Positions 27,160 through 34,951 of a stretch of DNA of 62,694 nt are shown here, piece by piece. Origin of the DNA: Labilithrix sp. (GTDB taxonomy: Bacteria > Myxococcota_A > Polyangia > Polyangiales > Polyangiaceae). A model generated the notes under the pieces. The model saw only the letters and a program-made list of their open reading frames with translations. It was not told the origin of the DNA and made no database searches. The stretch's first letter is position 1. Each line of letters begins with the position of its first letter. The DNA is taken from NCBI GenBank assembly GCA_019637225.1, contig JAHBWC010000048.1:1-62694 (forward strand), read 5' to 3'. The position numbers were made by a program, and so were the translations under genes.

Positions 27160-27929
27160 GCGTCGAGCTCGTCGAGGAAACGCTCCGACTGCCCCGCGCG
27201 CCGCCGGGCGTCGCGTCGCAGCGGACGGCCGCGCATGAGCAGCGGCGTGAGGGGGGCCGGGAGCGCGCGCGTCCATGCGTCGAAGTCGAGCCCGCCGGTG
27301 AAGTGCTCGAACCACCGCACACCGAAGCGCACGTGCGCGATCTCTTCGAGGCCGACGAGCTCCTGCACGCGCGCGCCCTCTTCGTCGCCGGCCTCGCGGA
27401 AGCGCGCCGCGAACGTCGCCGTGTGCTCGAGGTTCGCGCTCTCGAGGCCGAGCCCCATCACGGCGACGAACGACGCGGGATCGCGGCAGGTGGGCACGCG
27501 CGTCCAGAACCAGTCGCGCACCGGGAACTCTCCCACGCGGTGACCGAGCCGCTCGATCTGCTCCGCGTAGAGGCGCATGTGACGGATCTCGTCGAGCGCG
27601 ATCCGGAGCAGGCCCTCGCGGAACTCCGGCGGAGCGTCGGGAAACGCGAGGATGGCCCACGCCATCAGCTCCGCCGCCTGGAGCTCGTGGTGGAGGAACG
27701 TGTGGAGCGCCCGCGCCCTGCCCGACGGCGCGCCGAGGCCGCGCGTCTTGTCCGCCCGCGCGGTGACGACGAGCTCCGGCGGGCGGCCGGGCGCGTCGAG
27801 GCGCCGCGACCGCGCGCCCTCTTCCCACCGCCGAGGCGGAGGCTCGGGGTCGAGCTTCGCCGCGAGGCGCATCGTCGAGACGTAGTCCCACGCCCAGCGC
27901 TCGACCGTTCCTGCCTCAGGCGCTTCCAT
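27117..27929 (-). CDS. DUF455 ferritin-like di-metal protein
   Basis: The 270-residue protein matches the DUF455 family, a ferritin-like group. Metal ligands for a four-helix di-iron site are present: His80/His81/Glu82 and Glu87 in FLHHELQAAELMAW, Glu114-x2-His117 in LDEIRHMRLY, Glu163 and His169 in GLESANLEHTATF, and Glu195/196-x2-His199 in GLEEIAHVRFG. A conserved WFW segment (RDWFWTRVP) is also seen. Relatives include oxidases such as MiaE, but the reaction of DUF455 itself is not known to me. It is the first gene of a two-gene unit with the ATP-grasp enzyme. No tRNA-modification gene is near. Confidence 0.88.
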   Translation of the reverse strand: MEAPEAGTVERWAWDYVSTMRLAAKLDPEPPPRRWEEGARSRRLDAPGRPPELVVTARADKTRGLGAPSGRARALHTFLHHELQAAELMAWAILAFPDAPPEFREGLLRIALDEIRHMRLYAEQIERLGHRVGEFPVRDWFWTRVPTCRDPASFVAVMGLGLESANLEHTATFAARFREAGDEEGARVQELVGLEEIAHVRFGVRWFEHFTGGLDFDAWTRALPAPLTPLLMRGRPLRRDARRRAGQSERFLDELDAWQPEAIAREQPGS

Positions 27930-27989
27930 CGACGGCTCGGGACGAGCAGATACGTCGGGGCGCCCATCGCCGCAAGCGGGCGCCGGCCT

Positions 27990-28619
27990 CTACTTCAGCT
28001 TCGCGTCGCAGAGCGCGACGCACATGCGATCGCCCTGGTCCTTGCAGACCGCGCGGAGGAGGCGAACCTCCTCCTTCGACGCCTTGGCGTCGATCACCTT
28101 CGGCTCGAGGATCTCGCGAGCCTCCTTCAGGCGGTTCGCGAGCAAGTGACCGCGCGCGCGCACGAAGTCCGAGTCGGGCTCGACGTGCTCGCCCGCGTCG
28201 ACCGGCGCCCGCGCGACGCCGCCGTCGAACTTGAGCTTCTTCCCGAGGCGCTTTTCACACTCCTCGACGCACTCCTGGTCGCCCTGTCCGTGACAGATCC
28301 GCGCCAAGAGCTCGATCTCGTCCTTCGTCCCGTCCGCGCCGAGCGCCTTGCGCTCGAGGACGAGGCGCCCGAGCCAGTACTGCCCGCTCGCCTCGTACGC
28401 GCGCGCCTGCTCGTACGGGGTCTGGCCGTCCATCGCGGCGGCGTCCGCGAAGTCGCCGATCGGCGTCCCGCTGAACGCGACCGGGGGCACCGTCGCCGTC
28501 GCCGTCGCGATCACGGGCGGCGGCTCTTCCTGCGCCGGCGGCTTCTTCGAGCACGCCGCCACCAAGAGCGCGCTCGCCAGAGCCGCGGACGCGCCGATCT
28601 CTCGCCACGCCACGATCAC
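27990..28619 (-). CDS. Lipoprotein with Cys-containing TPR/Sel1-like repeats
   Basis: The GTG at 28619 overlaps the stop of the metallophosphoesterase gene (GTGA), which favours it over the GTG six bases on. The 209-residue product has a lipobox (LLVAAC) and a Pro/Ala/Thr linker. Two copies of a helical unit follow: KDEIELLARICHGQGDQECV and KEEVRLLRAVCKDQGDRMCV, each ending in a Cys cluster (EECEKRL; ALCDAKL). The paired Cys could form disulfides across the helices, like Sel1 repeats. It probably sits in the outer membrane and may be co-expressed with the metallophosphoesterase. Function is unknown. Confidence 0.78.
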   Translation of the reverse strand: MIVAWREIGASAALASALLVAACSKKPPAQEEPPPVIATATATVPPVAFSGTPIGDFADAAAMDGQTPYEQARAYEASGQYWLGRLVLERKALGADGTKDEIELLARICHGQGDQECVEECEKRLGKKLKFDGGVARAPVDAGEHVEPDSDFVRARGHLLANRLKEAREILEPKVIDAKASKEEVRLLRAVCKDQGDRMCVALCDAKLK

Positions 28620-30193
28620 GGCTTCTTGATCCAGACTTCGACGTTCTTGTCCGTGGCGGCGACCGCGTCGGTCGGCAGCCAGCCCGACGTGAAGTCGACG
28701 ACCCCGCGCCGCTTCCCCTCGAGGGCGATGGGATCGCCGTCGACCGAGAAGTCGACCCCCGTGGCGCGCAGCATGATCCAGCCGTTGTCTTGATCGAAGA
28801 TCTCGACGACGCGGAACTGATGCGGGTAGTCGGCGATCGCGCTCGTCATCACCTCCCAGTACGCGTGCCCCGCGGCCGGCTTGATGGGCACCACGCGGTG
28901 ACGATGCGAGTGCCCGACCATGCTGAAGACGACGTTGTCGTAAGTGCCGATGAACGTCGTCCACGCCTCGCTCGTGAGCGCGTCGGGCGCGAGCTCGCCG
29001 CCGAGGCCGGTGCCGTCACCGAGGCTCGAAGCAGCGTGATGGGACGAGAGCATCACCCACTTTCCGTCGGCCTTCGCCTTGTCGAGCAGCGGCTTGATGA
29101 CCGCGTCGACCTGGCTCTGCTTGATCACGCCCTCGGAGCCCCCGTTCTCGTGCGACGTGTCGAGCACGAGGACGCGCAGCGGCGTCCCCTCGACGTCGAA
29201 CGTGTACGTGGCGGTGCCGCTCGCCTTCTCCGCCGCGCCGATCCCGTGGCCGTCGCCGTGGCCGCCGACCTTGTTCATCAGGTCGGTGCGCGACAGGAGC
29301 GCGCGCTTCGGGTCGGGCACGACGAAGTCGCCGCGCTCGACGAAGCCCGCGAGCCCATCGTCGTAGCGACGCGTGCCACCGTTGGCCTCGGTGCCGAGGA
29401 CCTTCTCGCGGTTTCCCTCGTCGGTCTTGAGGTTTCCCTGGACGAGGACGTCGTGGTTCCCGGTGACCCACTTCCACGGCATCTTGAGGCCTTCGGCCTT
29501 GAAGGGGTCCTTGCCGTCGTTGTCGGGGCCCTCGACGATGTCGTCGTCGTCGCCCGAGTCACACTCGACGTCGTCCGCGCCCGAGAGGATTCCCAGCACC
29601 CAGTCGACCTCGTTCGTCTGCGCGCTGTCCGAGTTGTCGCCGCCGAGCAGCGTGAAGGCGATCGGGTCCTTCGCGTGCAGCGCGTTGATGGTGCGCACCG
29701 ACGCGTTCGCCATGTGACAGAGATAGGCGTCCTGCGGCCTCAGCGCGGAGGAGGTCGAGCCCGAGCCGTCGAACTGCCCGAGGCGGGTCGGCGACTCGTC
29801 GTCCGCGAGCTGCAGATCGGCCAGGTGAACGAAGCGGACGACGCGCTTCGCGTTCGGCCCCGGCGCCGGCGGCGTCGAGTCGTCGATGACGCGCGTGACG
29901 TAGGGATCGCCCGGCGCCTGATCGAGCTCGCCGAACCCGCGACCGAGGTAGTCGGCGAGCGGCTCGACGAGCGAGGGGTTCGGTCCGACCTCCGGGCTCT
30001 GACGCGGCGTGCGCGGAGCGAATGTGCGATCGACGGTCGTCAGCGCGTCGGCGAGCGACGGATAGACCGTCGGCTGATAGCGACCCCTCGCCGGAGCGCC
30101 GCCCGACGAGCTGGAGTCGTCGCTGTCCGAGCAGCCGAAGACCGTGACGAGGACGCAGGACCCGAAAGCGAGGCGTCGAAGCATCGAGCGCAT
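28616..30193 (-). CDS. Secreted calcineurin-like metallophosphoesterase (lipoprotein)
   Basis: The 525-residue product has a lipobox (VTVFGC) and a Ser/Asp-rich linker. The metallophosphatase motifs follow in order: HLADLQLADDES (variant of DxH), LLGGDNSDSAQ (GD), VTGNHDVL (GNHD), SSHHAA and GHSHRH (GHxH). An acidic Asp-rich insert (DSGDDDDIVEGPDNDG) lies between motifs 2 and 3. The overall arrangement recalls the group of large actinobacterial and myxobacterial metallophosphoesterases of about 500 residues. It hydrolyses a phosphoester outside the inner membrane; the substrate is not known. The ATG at 30193 has GGATGG just upstream; an ATG at 30184 is possible. Only 14 bp separate it from the divergent hydrolase gene. 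Confidence 0.92.
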   Translation of the reverse strand: MRSMLRRLAFGSCVLVTVFGCSDSDDSSSSGGAPARGRYQPTVYPSLADALTTVDRTFAPRTPRQSPEVGPNPSLVEPLADYLGRGFGELDQAPGDPYVTRVIDDSTPPAPGPNAKRVVRFVHLADLQLADDESPTRLGQFDGSGSTSSALRPQDAYLCHMANASVRTINALHAKDPIAFTLLGGDNSDSAQTNEVDWVLGILSGADDVECDSGDDDDIVEGPDNDGKDPFKAEGLKMPWKWVTGNHDVLVQGNLKTDEGNREKVLGTEANGGTRRYDDGLAGFVERGDFVVPDPKRALLSRTDLMNKVGGHGDGHGIGAAEKASGTATYTFDVEGTPLRVLVLDTSHENGGSEGVIKQSQVDAVIKPLLDKAKADGKWVMLSSHHAASSLGDGTGLGGELAPDALTSEAWTTFIGTYDNVVFSMVGHSHRHRVVPIKPAAGHAYWEVMTSAIADYPHQFRVVEIFDQDNGWIMLRATGVDFSVDGDPIALEGKRRGVVDFTSGWLPTDAVAATDKNVEVWIKKP

Positions 30194-30207
30194 TGTACCA
30201 TCCGGGG

Positions 30208-30948
30208 ATGCTCTCGCGACGCCGCATGCTCCTCGGCCTCGGCGCGGCGGCCGTCGTCCCGCACACGGCCGGCTGCACCCGCGCGCGCTCGTCCCCGCCC
30301 CCGTGGCCGCGCACGACCACCCACGAGGGTGTCGAGATGATCGAGCTCTTTCCGCGCGACGCCGACGAGGGCTCCCCGCTCATCGTGGCGATCCACGGGA
30401 TGGGCGATCGGCCCGACCGCTGGGTCGCGGACTGGCGCGAGTTCCCCGCCCGCGTTCAGATCGTCCTGCCCCGCGCCTTCGATCCTCACGGGGGCGGCTT
30501 CTCCTGGTTCCGCTTCGAGGACGGGATGACGGACGCGGAGTTCGGCGCCGTCGTCGGCAGCGCCGAGGAGCGCCTGTGGCGAGGGATCGCGAAGGTCGCC
30601 GGCAAGCGCCGCGCGATCGTCACCGGGTTCTCGCAGGGCGGCATCCTCTCGTTCGCAATCGCGGCGCGTCATCCGGGAGAGATCGTCCGCGCCTTCCCCG
30701 TCGCCGGATCCTGCCCCGGCCCGATCCTCCCGCAGAACAAGGCGCGCGCGGCGCCGCTCCTCGCGTTTCACGGCACGGCGGACCGCGTCCTCGACGTGAA
30801 GTGGGGGCGAGAGGCGGTCAACGCGTTCAAGGAGCAAGGCAACGAGGCCGAGCTCCGCGAGTACGAGGGCGTCGGCCACACGATCACGTCGCGCATCCAC
30901 GAGGACCTGTGGGACGCGATCCGGAAGGCGCTGCCGCCTTCGACGTGA
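30208..30948 (+). CDS. Tat-exported alpha/beta hydrolase (carboxylesterase/phospholipase type)
   Basis: The ATG at 30208 opens SRRRMLLGLG, a twin-arginine signal, followed by a lipobox-like TAGC. The 246-residue product has the alpha/beta-hydrolase triad: Ser in GFSQGG, Asp in HGTADRVLD and His in GVGHTI. The oxyanion-hole strand LIVAIHGMGDRP is present. It belongs to the phospholipase/carboxylesterase group rather than to lipases with a lid. Export in folded form through Tat is inferred from the signal. A related protein, with a divergent catalytic region, is at 36234-37148. The divergent metallophosphoesterase gene starts only 14 bp away, so promoters must overlap coding sequence or mRNAs must be nearly leaderless. 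Confidence 0.9.
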   Translation: MLSRRRMLLGLGAAAVVPHTAGCTRARSSPPPWPRTTTHEGVEMIELFPRDADEGSPLIVAIHGMGDRPDRWVADWREFPARVQIVLPRAFDPHGGGFSWFRFEDGMTDAEFGAVVGSAEERLWRGIAKVAGKRRAIVTGFSQGGILSFAIAARHPGEIVRAFPVAGSCPGPILPQNKARAAPLLAFHGTADRVLDVKWGREAVNAFKEQGNEAELREYEGVGHTITSRIHEDLWDAIRKALPPST

Positions 30949-30989
30949 GCGCGCGGCACATCGCGTCGGGGCGCGGCGCACGGCGCGCG

Positions 30990-31787
30990 TCAGCGCGGCG
31001 GCCTCGCGTAGCCTTGCCAGCGGTAGATGTAGAGGCCCGCCACCTCGCGGAGCGTCCGCGTCGAGTCGGTGAGGTAGCCCGCGCGGGGCAGCCACGACGT
31101 CGAGCCCGGCTTCGCGCCGCCGTGCGCGCGGAAGTCGACCGCGAGGGTGTCGACCTTCATTCCCACCGCCTCGAAGCACTCGATCGAGCGGCGCATGTGG
31201 AAGGCGCTCGTCACGATGAGCACCTTCTCGAAGCCGCGCTCTTTCGCGATGCGCTGCGAGAAGACGGCGTTCTCGCGCGTGTTCCGCGCCTCTTCTTCGA
31301 GGATGACGCGCGCCGGATCCACGCCCCAAAGGGCGATCTGCCGGCCGAGCACGCGCGCTTCGCCGTGCTCGGCGAGGTCGGGGCTCTCCGCCGCGCCGGA
31401 GACGATCGCGAAGCGCGCATGTCCGTCGGCGAGGAGCCGATGCGTCGCGACGAGACGCTCGACGTTGTCGTTGTAAGCCGGCTGCCCGGTCTCGGCGACG
31501 ACGCGCTCGTCGCTGACGCCGCCGAGCAGCACCACCGCGTCGTAGACCGTGTCGGGGCGATAGGTGGACGTCGTCGCGTGCTCGAGCCGGTAGAGCATCT
31601 CGTTCGCGACGGGCTCGAGCGAGAAGAAGAGCAGGATCGCGATCCCGACGATCCCGGCGATCCGCCGCCGCCGCCACGACGCCCGGTGCCGCGGCCTCCG
31701 CCACGGCACCGCGAGGAGGAGAAACGCGAGCCCCCACGTGTACGGACTGAGGAGGACGTCGAGGAGCTTCGAGAGGGAGAAGAACAC
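30990..31787 (-). CDS. YdcF/ElyC-like DUF218 membrane protein
   Basis: The GTG at 31787 gives 265 residues with two N-terminal membrane helices (LLSPYTWGLAFLLLAVPW and IAGIVGIAILLFFSLEPVAN). The DUF218 domain follows: DAVVLLGGVSDE, VERLVATHRLLADGHARFAI, VSGAA, DPARVILEEEARNTRENAVF and VLIVTSAFHMRRSIECFEAV. This two-helix form matches ElyC of E. coli, linked to envelope biogenesis. The C-terminal YLTDSTRTLREVAGLYIYRW is also typical. The downstream neighbour is the Tat hydrolase gene, convergent. It and the short SanA-like protein at 10468-11106 are separate subgroups of one superfamily. Confidence 0.88.
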   Translation of the reverse strand: MFFSLSKLLDVLLSPYTWGLAFLLLAVPWRRPRHRASWRRRRIAGIVGIAILLFFSLEPVANEMLYRLEHATTSTYRPDTVYDAVVLLGGVSDERVVAETGQPAYNDNVERLVATHRLLADGHARFAIVSGAAESPDLAEHGEARVLGRQIALWGVDPARVILEEEARNTRENAVFSQRIAKERGFEKVLIVTSAFHMRRSIECFEAVGMKVDTLAVDFRAHGGAKPGSTSWLPRAGYLTDSTRTLREVAGLYIYRWQGYARPPR

Positions 31788-31840
31788 GCGGGCTTCTGTC
31801 GCGCCGTCGAACGAGCCGCGCTCGCAGGCAGGTCCTCGAC

Positions 31841-32170
31841 CTAGAGCGACACTCCACGAAGGAAGGAGACGAAGGTGAACAGGATCAACGCGAGGAGCAC
31901 CATGACCGCGAGCGCGGCGCCCCACTCGTGGAGCTTGTTCACCTCGCCCGGCGCGCTCGCCGTCGCCTCGGCGCCGGCCTCGCTCGCGACGCTCGGCGCG
32001 TCGTCGGCCTCGGCGGCTTCTGCGTTCGCGGCCTCGGCGGCCTCCGCGGCCTCGGCGAGATCGGCGGACCCGCGCGCGGCCTCCGCCTCGTCAGACGCCG
32101 CGCGCGCCGGCGTCGCGTCGGAGCTCTCGGAGCTCGACGCGGTGCCGCCCTTCGGATCGTCCTCGGCCAT
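31841..32170 (-). CDS. Small acidic single-pass membrane protein
   Basis: The 109-residue protein has an Ala/Glu/Asp-rich low-complexity N-terminus (with repeats such as AEAAEAAEAANAEAAEADDA) followed by one C-terminal membrane helix (ALAVMVLLALILFTFVSFLR). This suggests a tail-anchored protein with a disordered cytoplasmic region. An alternative ATG 24 codons upstream would add a basic stretch. No family is recognised. It is 53 bp upstream of the YdcF/ElyC-like gene on the same strand and may share its transcript. Confidence 0.6.
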   Translation of the reverse strand: MAEDDPKGGTASSSESSDATPARAASDEAEAARGSADLAEAAEAAEAANAEAAEADDAPSVASEAGAEATASAPGEVNKLHEWGAALAVMVLLALILFTFVSFLRGVSL

Positions 32171-32298
32171 CCCGGCAGCGTCGCGACGATCCGGGCGCGT
32201 GTCCAGCCTGCCCGCGCGGCCAAGCGATTTGTTCAACCTCATCCAGCACTTACAGAGAACCGTCGCGACCTCGAAATTTTGCCTCCCCGTCCGTCGAC

Positions 32299-32949
32299 AT
32301 GCCCGTGACGATGCTCTCCGCGCTCATGACCACGGCCCTGCACGCGGCCACGGAGGCTCGCTGGTCCACGGCAGAGGCATCCCTCCGCGACCAGGCCGGC
32401 GACCTGCGCCCGATCGTGCGGGCCGTGGTGGCGTGTGTCCTTCGCGAGCGGCCCGATCACGCGGATGTCGAGGACTGCACGAACGAGGCGTTGCGCCGTG
32501 CGTTCGAGTCTCGGTCAGAGGTGCGCGGACCGATGCGCCCGTGGGTGCTCGGCATCGCGCGTCACGTCGCCCTCGACACGCTCCGCGCGCGGCAGCGCCA
32601 GCGCGCCCTCCGCGCCGAGGTGCCGGACGACGCGCCGAGCTCGACGGCCGCGGTGATCGATCGACTCGCCGATCCCGGCGCCGGCGCGGACGAGCAGCTC
32701 GAGCTCGCCGAGCGCGCGGCGCGCGTTCGCCGCGTGATGCAGGGGCTGCCGGACGGCCCGCGGAGGGCGCTCGAGCTCTTTCATCTCGACGGCCTCCCGT
32801 ACCAGGAGGTGTCGAAGCGGCTGGGGGTGCCGCTCGGGACGGTGGCCACGTGGGTGACCCGCGGCCGCAAAGCGATGGCCGAGGCGCTCGAAGACGAGGT
32901 CGAGAGCGCGCGGCCGAAGCGGCCGGCGGCCGCTGGAGGAACAGCATGA
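32299..32949 (+). CDS. ECF-type RNA polymerase sigma factor
   Basis: The 216-residue protein has the two sigma domains. Region 2 covers about residues 35-100 (VEDCTNEALRRAFESRSEVR, WVLGIARHVALDTLRARQRQ). Region 4 covers about 145-195 (MQGLPDGPRRALELFHLDGL, YQEVSKRLGVPLGTVATWVT with the helix-turn-helix). There is no region 3, so it is an extracytoplasmic-function sigma factor. Its last codons overlap the ATG of the zinc-finger anti-sigma gene (ATGA), which in turn overlaps the bactofilin-like gene. No self-matching ECF promoter was found upstream. The sigma factor probably drives envelope-stress genes, possibly including this operon. Confidence 0.93.
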   Translation: MPVTMLSALMTTALHAATEARWSTAEASLRDQAGDLRPIVRAVVACVLRERPDHADVEDCTNEALRRAFESRSEVRGPMRPWVLGIARHVALDTLRARQRQRALRAEVPDDAPSSTAAVIDRLADPGAGADEQLELAERAARVRRVMQGLPDGPRRALELFHLDGLPYQEVSKRLGVPLGTVATWVTRGRKAMAEALEDEVESARPKRPAAAGGTA

Positions 32950-33557
32950 GCGACACGAACCCGCGGGGCCCGACCCATCGAGACCCCGCCGAGCACGCCG
33001 GAGAGGGCTCGCACGAGCCGCGCTCCGATGCCCGACGTCCCGGCGACGAGCTCCTCCCCGACGAGCTGCTCTGGGCCGAGGGCGGCCACGCGAGCGACGT
33101 CGTCCTCACCGCGCTCGCCGACGGAGAGCGCGCGATCGTCCCCGAGGAGGTCCGCGCTCACGTCGAGCGATGCGCGAGCTGCGCGCTCCACCTGGGTCAC
33201 GCCGCGCTCCTCTCGCTCCACGCCGGCGCCGAGATCGCGGCGCGCGCCGAGCACGAGCGCGCCGGCACGCGCCGCCCCCTGCCCCGCCTCGCGATCGCGC
33301 TCGGCCTCGCCGTCGCCGCGCTCGGGCTCCTGCCGAGTGTCCTCGACGCCGAGGCCGGCGCCTCCGCCTTGCGGAGCTTCGGAACGCGTGACGTCCCGCT
33401 CTTCCTCGCGGGGCTCCGCACGCTCTCGCGTCGTCTCGCCGAGCCGGGAGGCTCGGTCGGTCTCTTCGTCACGTACGGCGCGGCCGCGCTGCTCGTCGTG
33501 ATGGGCCTCGCCGTCGTCCGCATCCTTCCCAAGGCACAGAAAGAAACACCTCGATGA
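32946..33557 (+). CDS. Zinc-finger anti-sigma factor, membrane anchored
   Basis: The 203-residue protein starts inside the stop of the sigma factor gene. The anti-sigma zinc motif His72-x3-Cys76-x2-Cys79 (AHVERCASCALHLGHAAL) is present, preceded by an acidic Asp/Glu-rich segment. Two hydrophobic segments (LAIALGLAVAALGLLPSV and LFVTYGAAALLVVMGLAVVR) place it in the inner membrane. The N-terminal part would hold the sigma factor at the membrane until a signal releases it. No site for regulated proteolysis is obvious. Its stop overlaps the start of the bactofilin-like gene (ATGA). Confidence 0.88.
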   Translation: MSDTNPRGPTHRDPAEHAGEGSHEPRSDARRPGDELLPDELLWAEGGHASDVVLTALADGERAIVPEEVRAHVERCASCALHLGHAALLSLHAGAEIAARAEHERAGTRRPLPRLAIALGLAVAALGLLPSVLDAEAGASALRSFGTRDVPLFLAGLRTLSRRLAEPGGSVGLFVTYGAAALLVVMGLAVVRILPKAQKETPR

Positions 33558-34885
33558 AGCCCGTTCGATTCCTCTCCATGCTCGGCGTCGCCGCTCTGGC
33601 GTTCGCGATCCCGTTCAGCGCCGGCGCGACGGTGAAGAAGGAAGGCACCTGGCCGGGCGTCGAGAAGAAGGTCGACCTCGAGTTCGAGGGCAAGCCGAGC
33701 GACGGCCTCAAGAGGCTCGCGAAGGAAGCGGGCTGGAGCCTCGTCGTGACGAACGGCGTCGCGATCGACGGCGAGGGCGGCGACGTGAACGTCGCCGTCG
33801 CCGACCAGCCCGCCGACGCGGTGCTCGAGGCGCTCTTCGTCGGGCACGACGTCGTTGCCCACCGGAACGGGACGCTCGTCACGGTCACGCCCGCGGCCGC
33901 CGCCGAGCCGCGCGCGCCCGTCATCGCCCCGCCGCCCGCCATCGCGCCTCCGCCCGTGCCGGCCGCGCCGCCCGTGCCGACGGTGCGCGGCGAGGACCGC
34001 AACGTCATCGGTAACAGCCTCGTGATCCATCCGGGCGAGATCGTCCACACGGTGACCGTCGCCGGCGGCTCGCTCCGGGTCGAGGGGACGATCACCGGCG
34101 ACCTCGTCGTCGCCGGCGGCTCGGCGAAGATCCTGAGCAGCGGCCGCGTCGTCGGCAACGCGACCGTGTTCGGCGGCTCGCTCAAGATGGAGAGAGACGC
34201 CCGCATCGACGGAGACGTCGGCGTCGCCGGCGGCTCGCTCGAGCGCGCTGAGGGCGCGATCGTCGGCGGGCGCATCGTCGACGACAAGCACGGCGGGCAG
34301 GTGAAGGTCACCGCCGGCGACGACGGCACGAAGACCGAGGTGATCGCCGAGGGAGGCCGCCGCCGATCGCGCTTCTCGGAGGCGGCGCACTCGTTCGGTC
34401 GATCGATGACGAGGATGGCGCTCATCTTCGTCCTCGGCTGCGTGCTCCTCGCGCTCCTCGCGCCGCGGATGGAGCAGGTGCGCGCCGAGATCGCCTCGCG
34501 GCCGATGCGATCGTTCGCGCTCGGGCTGGTCGGCTCGCTCCTCGGCTCGATTGGTGTGGCCATCGTGCTCGTCATCCTCTGCATCACGGTCATCGGGATC
34601 CCGATCGCGCTCGTCGGCGTTCTCCTCCTGACGGTCGCCGTCTACGGCGCCGTCGCGTCGGTCTTGACCACCTTCGGCGCCGCCGTCATCGGTCACCGCA
34701 CCCAGAACCCCTACCTGCACCTTCTCCTCGGCTGCGCGGCGTTCCTCTTGCTCTCGCTCATCCCGTGGATCGGCGGGCTCGTGACGTTCGCGGTGGCGAT
34801 GATCGCGATCGGCGCGCTCGTGGCGACGCGCGCGGGCGGGCTCTTCGACCGCACGCGGAGGATGCCGCCCACCGGGCTCGTCTGA
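33554..34885 (+). CDS. Bactofilin-like polymer-forming membrane protein with N-terminal secretin-type (STN) segment
   Basis: The ATG overlaps the anti-sigma stop. The 443-residue protein has a signal peptide (FAIPFSAGA), then a short STN-like domain (VDLEFEGKPSDGLKRLAKEA, GWSLVVTNGVAIDG), usually found at secretin N-termini. A Pro/Ala linker leads to a bactofilin-type right-handed beta helix (repeated GTITGDLVVAGGS, GRVVGNATVFGGS, DARIDGDVGVAGGS). Four membrane helices finish the protein (MALIFVLGCVLLALLAP through VTFAVAMIAIGALVA). The placing of a bactofilin strand outside the inner membrane, attached to four helices, is unusual for bactofilins, which are cytoplasmic. It is probably the effector or sensed structure of the sigma/anti-sigma pair. 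Confidence 0.87.
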   Translation: MKPVRFLSMLGVAALAFAIPFSAGATVKKEGTWPGVEKKVDLEFEGKPSDGLKRLAKEAGWSLVVTNGVAIDGEGGDVNVAVADQPADAVLEALFVGHDVVAHRNGTLVTVTPAAAAEPRAPVIAPPPAIAPPPVPAAPPVPTVRGEDRNVIGNSLVIHPGEIVHTVTVAGGSLRVEGTITGDLVVAGGSAKILSSGRVVGNATVFGGSLKMERDARIDGDVGVAGGSLERAEGAIVGGRIVDDKHGGQVKVTAGDDGTKTEVIAEGGRRRSRFSEAAHSFGRSMTRMALIFVLGCVLLALLAPRMEQVRAEIASRPMRSFALGLVGSLLGSIGVAIVLVILCITVIGIPIALVGVLLLTVAVYGAVASVLTTFGAAVIGHRTQNPYLHLLLGCAAFLLLSLIPWIGGLVTFAVAMIAIGALVATRAGGLFDRTRRMPPTGLV

Positions 34886-34951
34886 CGAGGACGGCCCGGC
34901 GAGGCGCGATTCGAAGGTGGTCACCGGCGCGCGTCTCGTTATCCTGTGACG

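Noticed and set aside
26227..27929. RiPP or lasso-peptide cluster around the ATP-grasp gene
   Set aside because: No precursor-like small gene, leader peptidase or transporter is visible beside the pair. It is kept only as an open question.
32171..32298. Possible ECF self-promoter before the sigma factor gene
   Set aside because: A GAACC is present near 32256, but no suitable -10 element lies at 16-17 bp, so no promoter was called.
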